From Spirogloea muscicola (Eukaryota > Streptophyta > Zygnematophyceae > Spirogloeales > Spirogloeaceae), in contig WELB01000080.1 of assembly GCA_009602725.1 (NCBI GenBank), positions 210,288 to 242,453 on the forward strand: a stretch of DNA of 32,166 nucleotides, in the 5' to 3' direction. Shown here piece after piece: positions 11,613 through 22,200 of the stretch (position 1 is its first letter; each line of letters opens with the position of its first letter). Position numbers and translations under genes: made by a program. Under the pieces are notes generated by a model that did not search any database, was not told where the DNA came from, and worked only from the letters and a program-made list of their open reading frames with translations.

Positions 11613-14600
11613 CTACAGTGATTCTGGGCCATGGTGCGTGTGGTCGTAGCCATAGAGGCCCTCAGAGCCCGGCGGTGCAATCAGGTCGCCATCTGTGGGG
11701 CACGGCGCGGCATGGGTCAAACGAGGGGCCAGTGCTGCAGCTTTTCTTGCATGGCAGTCATGTAGCAAGGGAGGAGGGGAGGTGTTTAAGGACAGGCGGA
11801 GGAGGGTTAAGGAAAGGCAAGGAGGAAGGAGGAAGGAGGCATGCAATTGTGTCAGACCTCCCCAGAGAGCGTATGCCTCCTCGCCGTGGACAGCGTCATC
11901 ACCCCATGCAAGCGCCTCCTCGCTCATGCGCAGTGGTAGGATGCACGAGATTGCAAGCATAATGACTGACGTGATGAAAACATTCCACAGTATGATGAAG
12001 AGGCCGCCGCATATCTGTGCAACGCCAGGGAGAACAGTGGTACGACGGCAATAAGCAATGAGCAGAGAGCAGCCGATGCAGGGTATGGCAGGAGATTATG
12101 GAGGGTGAAGGAGCAGTCAGGGGGAGGATGCCTTGCCTGCTTCCCAAGTTGGCCGAAGTTACCGTCGTACACCAGCCCCACGGTGCCGGGTTTGCAGCCA
12201 AATGACCGGCACAGGGGCGCGGAGGCCAGGAAGCCGACGAGGATGCCGCCGAGGAGGCCAGCGACTCCATGCGTATGCGCGATGTCTAGCGTGTCATCTA
12301 CAACCTGGAGGATTCGCAGGTTCTTCTTCACAAGGTTGAGCGTGACCCATGGCACAGAACCCGAGAAGAAGCCGACGATGAGAGCGCCCCAGCCGGTCAC
12401 AACGCCTGAGCCGGCCGCAGGTGAGGTGCGCAAGCGATGAGAGATGTCAGCTGGCCTTTGAAGATGGAGAAGGGTGGTGGGGGCAAGGCAGAAGCCCTAG
12501 GAGGTAGGAGGAAGAGGTGAATGGCAGCACACATACTCCGAATCGGGGGTGATTGGGAAGCTGAGACTCAGTGTTTGTAATAAGGCTGGAGGTCATGGCT
12601 TTGGAAATCAGAAGTTGACGGCCGCGACGGCAGCGACAAGGGGGCTCTGGAATGGGAGCCAGCAAGAGAGGGAGTACCTGCGCCAGGCGTGATGGCGACG
12701 AGGCCAGTAATCATGCCCTTGAGCGCGCCGATAACAGCGGACTTGCCGTAGTATAAATTGTCAAGTAGGGTCCAGACGACGACGCTGGTGGCTGTTGCGA
12801 CGTGGGTGTTGAGCACGGCGACAGACGCATCCATGCTTGCGGCATACGGGTCACCGCCGTTGAAGCCTGACCAGCCAAGCCAGAGAAAGCCCGCACCGAA
12901 GAGGATGACTATGGTGTTGTTGGGCGTGTTCACTGCACGATCACGCGCCAGCCGGGGTCCCACCTGCGCCCGCCGCCATCGCCAACGAACGAGGAGTGGG
13001 TGACACCAGCGTTCACAGCAATCCAGTGCACCAAGTGACGAAGTAGTAAAGCCAGAGGACTTGACCTTGACTGATACGCTAGGAAGCGTTCATCTGCATT
13101 TACTGTGTCTAAAATTCCCACCGAGCAAGGGCCTGTATGTAAAATGAAAGCATTGATTTGTTTATTATTTCATATTGTCGCTTAGGCACATTGCTTGTTG
13201 GCAGGTAAAAGCAAGAGGGAGGAGGCGAAGCTCAGTGAGCGACGAGAGAGGAGCCAGAGGAAGTGTGTGAAAGTGTTGAGGACTGGGTGTGTTCGAGGTC
13301 AGCAACAAGGAGTGCATGTAGATAATCAGGCTTTTATTTGGCACGTACGAAGGCGGCGGCAGTGTAGCCGGCGGCTGCAGCTGAGAGGTGGATGACATAG
13401 CCGCCTGAGTAGTCGATGACACCCCAGCGGAAGAGGAAGCCGCCGGCAAAGAGCGAGTAGCTGCCGACCGTGTAGCCGAGCGTGACCCAAAGCGGCACGA
13501 AGATCATCCAGGCGTACACGTTGATGCGCGCGAGCAAGGCGCCCAGGAGGATCTGCACCGTAATTGCTGCAAAGCAGAACTGGTGCCGAGCCCAGGGCAG
13601 GGTGCATGTTGCCATCTTCCGTCAGCTGGGCTGTGACGTAGTGCCACTTTGGGATGGCCATGGGAGACGGGGGGGTTGGAGGAGGCCCGTTCCTTATCTT
13701 CGGGAATACACTTAGCTTTACCAATATGCATTGATCAACTAGCACTAGAAGATTCTAAGACTTGCAAGTAAGTAATTGCGTCAAGCTCTAAGTATCACTG
13801 TGTAATGGTCGGGATATGTTGCTATTGCCAATTTGGTCTTTGGGGAAGGACTGTGCCTGGAAGTAAACCATGGTGGTCTTGGGGAAGGCGGGCAGGATGC
13901 CGGCGGCCGGCAGGCTGGACTGCTTCATGCCCGAGATGTTGTCGAGATCCGTGTCAGGCCGGCCCCAGAAGCCGCCTGCGATGTCCGTCCCCTGAGCTGA
14001 CCCGAAGCCGAATCTGCACAGATGGGGCAGACAGGGGGGGATGGAGAAATTTGACGACTTGGAGTGGAGCTCGTAAGGGAGGGTGGAGACAGCTGAGGCT
14101 GCGGAGGTGAAGGGGTGGGTGAGATAAAAGTGAGACCGAAGGACAAGGAGCAGAGAGCCGATTGCGAGGAGAGGGACTAGGGGAGAAGGTGAGCCAGGCA
14201 GGGCAAGCATGCAACAGTGAGGGGCCAGAAAGCAAAAGGAGGTGGCGAGGAAGCAAGAGCATGGGAGAAAGGGTGCTGGAGATAGGGACACGCGGACGTG
14301 TTTTTGGGTGTGGGGGGGGGGGGGGGGGGGGGCTGGCTCACTCGTACGCCCAGGTGACCCAGCAGAGCATGACGACGGCGAAGGCGTAGACGGCCATGAA
14401 GGAGGAGTTGACGGCCCACTTCTTCTTCATGATGCCCCCGTAGATGAGCACCAGCCCGGGGTTGCACTGCGGGCGTGGCACAGAGAGCAGGCAGCGGTGG
14501 CCGCCGTGGCGGCTGGTGAGACCTGCCGAGACTTCGTAGCAGCTATCTCTTGAGAATGCAACGCCGGTGCACAATCAAGGGCAGTGCTGCGGCTGCGTCG

Positions 14601-15181
14601 CTGCGGCTAAGTCCAGCCAGCAGCTGCAGCGCCATTGCCGCAGTGTGCGTTGCGACTTTGACGCTCGGCAGCTTCACCCCTCGAGTGCGCACTCTCTGGC
14701 CTGCAGCTTCTTCGCAGCCAGCGATGGAGGAGCGGCGCAGCTGGGTGCCCACGATCCGCCCAAAGCGGCTGCCTTCCGAGCGCCGCCGCAATGCCCACTA
14801 TGGCGGAGGCCGCTGCAGCTGCTGGCTGGACTTAGTCGCAGCGACGGCACATGCACTGCCCTTGATCGTGCAATGGCGTTGCGTTCTCAAGATGCTCACA
14901 AGGCCAGCCCCCACCCGAGTGCGCACTCTCTCGCCTGCGGCCTCTCACGCAGCCAGCGACGGAGGAGCGGCGCAGCTGGGTGCCCGAGAATCGCCCGAAG
15001 CGGCTGCCTTTCGAGCGTCGCCGCAATGGCCACTACGGCATGGCGCTGCAGCTGCTGGCCGGACTGAGCCGCGGGCCGGTGGCCGCGGCGAGAGGGCCCG
15101 CACCTGGAGGCCGACGAGCGTGGCGGCGATGAGCTGCCAGGCGTTGTCGCCGCGGCTCAGCCATGGCGGGGAGTCCGACAT
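11613..15181 (-). CDS. AMT2: ammonium transporter, AMT2/MEP type
   Basis: Integral plasma-membrane channel-like protein that takes up ammonium. Exons in reading order: 15181-15104, 14466-14342, 14013-13857, 13579-13349, 12963-12678, 12405-12137, 12014-11858, 11692-11613; 1383 nt, 460 aa, all phases consistent. The start [17 protein letters not shown] matches the AMT2 N-terminus. Family blocks follow in order: [48 protein letters not shown] (pore His184), [53 protein letters not shown] (second pore His at about 338), and the cytosolic tail [16 protein letters not shown]. The introns after exons 3 and 6 start with GC (CAG|GCACAG and CAG|GCAAGG), with normal AG acceptors; homology needs these junctions. 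The last intron (11693-11857) is 165 nt, a multiple of three with no stop, so retention would insert 55 residues in the tail. Intron 1 carries a fold-back repeat and intron 2 a G21 run. Confidence 0.93.
14312..14332. repeat. poly-G run of 21 bases
   Basis: Twenty-one consecutive G on the + strand lie 9 bases from the donor of AMT intron 2, so the transcript would carry a C21 run just inside the intron. The exact length is uncertain because homopolymers are error-prone in sequencing. Confidence 0.9.
14549..15075. repeat. fold-back (inverted) repeat plus partial direct copy in AMT intron 1
   Basis: The segment 14549-14632 is closely matched in inverted orientation by about 14809-14894: both contain GTCCAGCCAGCAGCTGCAGC or its complement and CAAGGGCAGTGC or its complement. 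Weaker pairing extends the arms inward to about 14687 and 14755. A direct copy of the loop and inner arm (GAGTGCGCACTCTCT ... CTGCAGCTGCTGG, about 14683-14826) recurs at about 14917-15057. The unit fills most of the 637-bp intron 1. It could be a fold-back mobile element or a locally rearranged duplication; I see no transposase. Confidence 0.75.
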
Positions 15182-16172
15182 GCTCGCGGCCGCCCCCGGG
15201 AGGGCGCCGCGCGGGGGGGCTGCCCTCACGCGGGCGCGGCCATGGCGGCCATGGTGGCGGCGGGGGATGACTTGCGACCCCTTTAAACCATGGAAGCCCG
15301 AAGCGGCAAAGTTCAACGTCGGCAAGCACATCTGATGACGTACGTTACCCACTGCAGAGTGACTCGCTCAGTAACCACGGGGTCAGCACATAGAGGTCGC
15401 TGATCGATGCCTAAATACCGGATGGCGATTGCCAAGCCCTTCTGCCACAACCTATAGCTCGCCCTGCTTTATGGTGCAAAGAAGAAGTGGCACTCCAAAT
15501 GGGGGCAAGGGCTGTGAAAAGAAGAAAAGCCAGCCCGAAATGAATTGACAAAGGTTCGAAGGGGCCAAATACGCTTAGCAGCTACGAAGGGGCCTGAAGA
15601 AGCTATGTCAGAACGGGGGGAGGATAGACCACTCAGTAGTTACGAGTGAGGAGCCTCAAATCCGACAGACCAGCTGCCGGAAAACTATCCCCCTGACGAA
15701 AGCCGGAGGCCGCAGCGAGAGCACGGCCAGCACGCAGATGCAAGGCTTGGGCCAAGCAAAGCACGAGCCTGAGCGCGCTGCAAATGGACCAACATAAACA
15801 TTAATGTTTATGTTGGGAGGTGTGGACTCGAGACCTATTCAGCCATGGATTTCCGACTGGAGCTGGCAGGAGCTGCACCTGGCGGGAGAACTGGTCGCCC
15901 ATGGAGGAGCAGCAGCTGACCCCGTGGTCCTGTTCGTTAGAATGGCGCCCCGCCCACGGGCTCCACGTGGGAGGAGGCCCCGTGGCCGCCCCGTCGTCGG
16001 CCCGCGGCCGCCGTGTCGTCCGGCCGCGCCGTCGGGCGTGGGCGCTTGGGGCCCCGGCGCCTGGAGCCGTAGTCGGGCTGGAAGCGGAACTGTCGTGCAA
16101 CGTTGGCCGCGCGGTTCCGCCGTCTGGCGACGTCCACGCCGTTCCGTCCGGCGCGACGCGAGGGTCTGGGCG
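15182..16172. other. divergent promoter interval between AMT and importin genes
   Basis: Both genes start at the edges of this roughly 1.1-kb interval and read outward, so it should hold both promoters. From 15182 to about 15350 it is GC-rich; 15350-15790 is mixed sequence with no open frame of note; 15940-16172 is again GC-rich and gives spurious overlapping frames on both strands. The only discrete elements I see are the palindrome at 15789 and, just downstream, two teloboxes. Confidence 0.4.
15789..15816. repeat. 28-bp perfect palindrome
   Basis: The half-site CCAACATAAACATT is followed immediately by its exact reverse complement, with no spacer. It is AT-rich inside GC-rich surroundings and lies about 610 bp upstream of the AMT start and 480 bp upstream of the importin start. 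It could be a dimeric transcription-factor site, a hairpin end, or a remnant of an inverted insertion. Confidence 0.85.
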
Positions 16173-16211
16173 TTAGGGTTTTGAGGATGGAGGGAGTTTT
16201 GGAAACCCTAA
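16173..16211. promoter_or_regulatory. two oppositely oriented teloboxes in the importin leader
   Basis: A perfect TTAGGGTTT at 16173-16181 and a perfect AAACCCTAA at 16203-16211 are inverted relative to each other and lie 84-122 bases before the proposed importin ATG. An in-frame upstream ATG at 16187 falls between them, which argues that this part is leader rather than coding. Confidence 0.55.
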
Positions 16212-16294
16212 AGCCGCGCCCCCCACTCTGCCTCCCCTGCGCGCCGCCGCCATCGCCGCCGCCGTCGCAGCCGCCGCCGCCGCCGCCNGGCGCC

Positions 16295-19200
16295 ATGGCG
16301 GCGCTGACCTCCGCGGACGTCGCCAGCGTGTACGCGCTGCTGGCGGCCGCGCTGAGCCAGGCGGAGGATGAGCGCCGCCCCGCGGAGGCCGCCCTGGCCG
16401 CCTGCGAGGCCCGGCCGGGGTTCTGCTCCTGCCTCCTGGTACAGGCCGCCGCCGCCACCAACGCCGCCGCCGCCGCCTCCGCCGCCTTGTCAGGGGCAGC
16501 TGCTTGCTCGAGGCCGAGGGCTTGACCGCTGCAAGGCCTGTGTGGCCCGGGTGCCGCCGCCGCAGGAGGTCATCGCCGCCAAGGACGCGGCAGAGGTGCA
16601 GGGCGGCGCGCGCTGGCTGGCCGCCGTCTACTTCAAGAACAGCATCAACCGCTTCTGGCGCACCCGCCGGGACACGCCGTGAGAGCCTCACCGCCATTGC
16701 TGGAAGGCCCTTGAGGCTCAGCTGTGCTCACATGCAGCCGAGGCCCCTGTGGATGTGAGGATTGGCAGCCATAGCGCCGCCGTGCTGCGGCGCACGCCGT
16801 GTGCCGCCTGCGCCTCACAACTGCGGCCCTCTGCCCGATCCTCTTGTGACTACGGCAGCGGCATTGGTGATGACGAGAAGGCACACCTGCGGGCGAAGCT
16901 CCTCGAGCAGCTCCGCGAGGAGAACAACCAGGTTGCCGCCGCCTCAGTGGCCACCGTCGCAGCCACCACCATGGTCGTCGCCGCCGTGGCTAGGCCCCAG
17001 CTTCTGGCTCGAGGGCTCCCGACCCAAAGCACTGGCAACGCAGCCTTGCCCGTCAAGCTCGCGCTTGTGTGGCATGGGCCGTCCCGTGGGCAGTGGCGCT
17101 CAGTCCTCTCTCGCGGCGGAGCGCTGATGCAGGTTGCGGTGCAGCTGGCGCTCCTTATCTCCAAGATTGCGCGCTTTGACTACCCCAGAGAGTGGTAATT
17201 GCCGCCTCCGCAGCCTCCACCCAAGCCAGCGCTGCGGCCTTGACACTGGTGAATGCTGGCACCGACCTCGACAACCACGACAGCTGCAGTCGTGCAACTG
17301 TGCCTCCGCCTCGCCGACATGGCGGCAGCGGCGGCTATTGCGCATGTGCAGGCCAGGCCTCTTCCCGGCGCTCGTGCAGAAGGTGCAACTGGAGGACGTG
17401 CTCTTGACTCAGCGCGCATACCTCGTCCTCAACCACGTCCTCAAGGAGCTCTCCACCAAGCGCCTCGCCGCCGACCAGCGCAATTTTGCAGAGGTCTAGC
17501 TGGCTACGAGTTTGAGCTTGCAAATTAAGCTCCACGTGTAGGTTCCAGGGCGTGGGTCTAGCTCAGGAGTCTGGGTCTATGTCTAGCTCTAGGTGAAGGT
17601 GTAGATTTAAGACCCAGAACCGAAGTCTGAGGTACCTTGTCGAGCTGCCTTTACCTCGTGTTTAATTTAATTCAATGTAATGTGCATCTTCAGAAACCAT
17701 TCTCAGACTGACAAGTCTTGAGCCTGCTAACGAAGTCACCGTCGATGGCATGGCTTGCACTGCTGCAGATCACGGCGCAGCTCTTTGAGTACACATGGCA
17801 TCACTGGTGTGGGGACACGCAGGTCCTGCTCCAGCACTTTGCCACTGCCAACGGCACACTCCAGGAGGAGCTCCGCACTGGCGGCGGCGCAACGGCAGCG
17901 CTTGGCCAGGAGTGCTCCTTTGCGCTGCGCTGTGAGCGTTGGCTGCTCTGCCTCAAGGTCTTGCGCCGCATGCTGCACTTTGGCTTCCCGAGCGATGCCA
18001 AGTCCGTGCAGGTGGGCTTCCAACATCCAGCCGAGCACCATCAAACATGCCGGTTGTCCGAGGGTGACCAGCTCGTGACCAGCTATCTTCATGACAATGC
18101 CGAGGTTGAGGGAGGAATCTTGCTTCTTGGGCTGACAAAAGCAGTCGAGGCCTAGGTATTAGCCTCCAGTTGAAATAGAACTTTCTAATCCCTGCTCAAG
18201 GATTGAGAGACATGATCCCAGCCCTAGTTGCTGGGCTTGTAAAGCTGCTAATTGCCCCTAGGCAGGGGTTGGCATTGCATGCGCCTTGACGGACCTCTGA
18301 TCTCACTCACCTCGATAATAAATTAATTATTTATTGGTTGAGGAGCCCTGACCTCTTTGCAACTGTGCAAGCTCACTGGAGGCAAAGAGCTCGTGCAGGA
18401 GGTGCCAGCGGTGCAGCGAGTCGTCCCAGCATTTCTCCAGTGCACGCAGACCATCCTCCAATCTTGTAAGGGACGTCTGGATAGCTGCCACAGTCATGTG
18501 TCCCAGATTGCTGAGCTGCTAAGTGCCACGCGAGCTCCATCGCTTGGCCTAGCCATCACTGTCCCTTCTGGTTTTGCATTGTGCAATCACTTATTGCTGC
18601 AGCAATTGGGATTGATGTATTTTTAGCTGCCTTAGAGGAGGCAGCTGATGAGCGTTACTGAATGTGGCTGGAGACAGAATATTCCTCAAGGAGCTCCTGC
18701 GCTGTGGTTGTGCGCAGGGGTGCGGCTGCAGCAGCCTTTTCTAGAGCGGGCCTGCCTCAAGCTCGCCAAGACTGTGACGGACATCCAGGCGGTGCACCCG
18801 TACTCGTTCAGCAATGCCGCCGTGCTGCCACCCGTGCTGCAATTTGTGCTCGAGCAGGTCACAGCGGCGGCGGCCTCGACAACGCCAGTGCCGGAACGCT
18901 TCCTCATCCAGTGCATGATCTTTCTGCAAGCTGTGCTGAAATGTCTCGCATACAAGCAGCCTAAGGCAGGGCGCGTCGTCAAGATGCCCAATGCTGCGTC
19001 TGCCACCCTGTCTGCAACGGGGGCAGCCGAAGTAGTGGAGGAGGCCCAGTGGCGGCTTGCTGAGCAGGCCCAGAAGCTCATGCGCAGCGTGCTCGACGAT
19101 GCTGCAGTTGTCCTCCTCTGCAACGTGCTTGTGCAGAGGTGAGCTAATGGTCAAGCCACTTGACAGAAAATTTTCCAGCTTCGGTGTTCGTAAACCCCCT

Positions 19201-22200
19201 AATTACCTGTTCTTGAATGTCTGGAGATGTGTATCATATAAAGGACTGACAAGAGAGAGGCTCTGGTGAGCAAGGTGCAGTGTGGGAGTGTGCATATGGC
19301 TGTACATTGAGCTGATTGTGTGTCTTAAGAAAGGCACTGAAGGTCAACAAAGTGGGGCGGGCCGGCAGGTACTTTGTGCTTACGGCAAAGGACCTTGAGG
19401 AGTGGGGAGCGGATGCGGAGGCGTTCCATCATGAGCAGGACATGGCGCAGTGGCGCGATCGCCTCCGGCCGTGCGCTGAGGCGCTCTATCTCACTCTCTT
19501 TGAGAATCACAGGGAGGTAGGATTTGAAATGGCCAGGGCCACCAACCAGTGCTTCACAGCGCTTCAGCTTGCGCATTCCAAAGCTGCGCATAGAGAAATT
19601 TCAGCCTTGGGTGGGGATCCGGCTGCTACTTGCAGAGTGCTGCAGAAGTAGGTATAACAGCTGTATCCACCAGCATAAGGCAGAGAGGCTCCTTGCAGTG
19701 GCACTGCTGGGTGGGCTCTTGCCAGAACAACTGTCCATGTCCTGCACACCTCTTAAATACTTTCAAACCCAGCCTGATAAAGGTGTGCAAGAAAGAGTGT
19801 GGCAATCCTCTGATCAGATTGTTGCGCAAGTGACCTTTGCTGTCCAGCATACAAGTGGGACTCAGACGCGGTCCCTGCTTTGTAGTGAGGGATGCTTGCA
19901 TGTCAATAGTAGGCTTGTTCTTCCCCCTGAGGCAGAGCAGGTATCTGGAACGCTCACAGACATTGCCACTGTCGAGTTGCTGCCAGGTGCTGGCACCTAT
20001 TGTGATGGGTCTGCTGGCTACTGCGGACGCGGCGTGCCCGCCGCCTTCCGGCAGCCCAGAGACTGAGATCTTCCTGTCAGCCGCCTTGCTGGCAAAGGAC
20101 GCTGCGTACTTGGCTATGGGGATTGCCAACTACGACCTCTACGACTACTTGGACTTCAGGGCTTGGTAAGGCAGTCTAAGCTGGAAGAGCTCGTCATGCA
20201 AATTGCATCGTCCCTCCGAGGAGCACTCGTGACTTGAGACTGTTGCTCCAGGTGGTTGTCTTGGCTGGGTTCTTGATGGACCTTAGATCAATCTTATGAA
20301 ATTCACATGTTATTCTGACAACAATAATTATAAGTACCCTATACTTCACTCAGATGTTAGTGAGAGTAATTGAGCGAAACTATTGAGCAAGCACCCCTGA
20401 CACCACCTTCTTAAGCTTAATGAGCAGGACTTGCTAAAGAAAGCTTCTAGGATTTGCCTGAGAATAGCTCTGTGCTCATGCTTATGCGCAGGTATGAGCG
20501 GTCCCTTGCAGTGGAGCTGGCTAATAGGCATGCAAATGGTCGCATCCTGCGGCGACGAGTGGCATGGCTGCTCGGGCAGTGGGTCAGCAAGGTGCGATGT
20601 ATGAGGGTTAACCAGGAAACAGAAACGCCTGTCCAGTGGAGATATTAGTTGGACTATTTGGATCACAATTGTCCACTTGTGCAGTATCTGCCAATTGCTA
20701 AGTACATAACTCGCTTGCCCACATAGTCACACTGTGTACTGGGGGCTCTGTTACACCTTCTAGTAATACAGTCGTCGATATACATTGTCAAGCGTGGGAA
20801 GCAGACAGGAACAGTCTGCAACAATCTTCATGACAGATAGCGCCTTTCCCTGCAGGTAAAGGGAGACCTGCGAAGACCTGTATATGGTGCTCTTGTTGGC
20901 ATCCTTGGCGAGGGTGATCTGGCTGTGCAAGTACGTCGTGCTTAATCACCCCCCTGCTACATTTGCCTATATGATGTCTTGTATCAAAGGGATATGCAAT
21001 CTAATATACAGACAAGTATCTTGAATGCACTCAGCTGAGGACATGTTTGTAGAGCACAGAAGTACTTCGTTTGCCTACCAATTACATAGTACGCGACAAC
21101 AAATGTGGAATTGTAGTTGCTACAGATGGGCTTAAGCGACTGCAATGTGAAGCTCTTTGTCATGACCTTAGCCTACCTAGTTATATTTGCTATCAGATTT
21201 TTTGCCTGCAACTTTGGGCATGATATTTATGCCCAAGATGCTGACGCACACTTGCTTCTTGGGGACAGTTGGCGGCTTGTCACTCTTTGCGCAACCTGAT
21301 TGATGATGTGCACTTCTACGAGGAGGAGTTTTCTGAGTTTGTGGAACCAAGCCTACACCGCCTTTTCCGATTCATGCGGGAAGCCACTCAGTTTGACTCT
21401 CAAGTATGGCCACGCCGCATGCGCAGTTGCTGCTTGTAGGATGTAGCTGCTATCTTGTCTGCTTGACCGCATTTATGCACAATCTTCTCATCTCCTGTTT
21501 CTACTCTATTGGTGTGTCCAACTTGATCATGCAGCTGCAGATTTTCAACCTGGTCAGCTTGATAATTGAGCGGTTAGGTGATAAGATTGTACCGTGTGCA
21601 GAACACATCATGGCCTTCTTACCTCAGGTGAGTTGGACCCTGCAAAAGAAGGTCCTATGGCTTGTCCTCTGAACCGGCCCATGTAGGTGGTCAAAGCCCT
21701 GGTCAAAGCCCAGAGCTTGAGCTTGAGTGGCACCGCCTACATCTTGAGCTCCTGGGCTGCTCAAGCTTAGAGCGTGATAAATCATTTAACTTCTTCACCT
21801 TGACATAGTTGACAAGAAGGAGTCTCTACTTTGTCAGCATGAAGGTCTCCCACTCCGGTTGTCTAATGTGCAAACTTCCTTCAGTGTTTCAGGTGTGGCA
21901 GGAGTCGGAGGGCCAGAGCCTTTTGAGGATACAAGTCATGCTAGCGCTACAGCGACTGATAGGAGCTCTGGGCAACCAGTGCACCATCACATACCCCCTG
22001 CTATTTCCCATCCTGCACCATTCCACCGACATCACGCTGCCGGACGAGCTCAACTTGCTTGAAGACGGCATGCAGGTGTTTTACCCTCTTGGTCCTTGTT
22101 TGTGACGTCTTACCATGCATGCAGGCTTCCACAGTTAGCAGGTTAAGATTGCCCAGTATGGAAGTTTTTGCCGTCATTTGCTGCTGACTCAGGGCACACA

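Noticed and set aside
14550-15335. + strand 261-codon frame in AMT intron 1 with internal repeats
   Set aside because: It overlaps the fold-back repeat and AMT exon 1 on the other strand; the repeats are at DNA level and no known domain is seen.
15804-16184. + strand frame of 126 codons upstream of the importin gene
   Set aside because: Starts inside the palindrome, is Arg/Pro/Trp-rich as expected from GC-rich noise, and lies in the promoter interval with no splice partner.
16187-16294. upstream in-frame ATG of the importin gene
   Set aside because: The added 36 residues are Pro-rich low complexity, lie between teloboxes and cross an N; homology starts at 16295.
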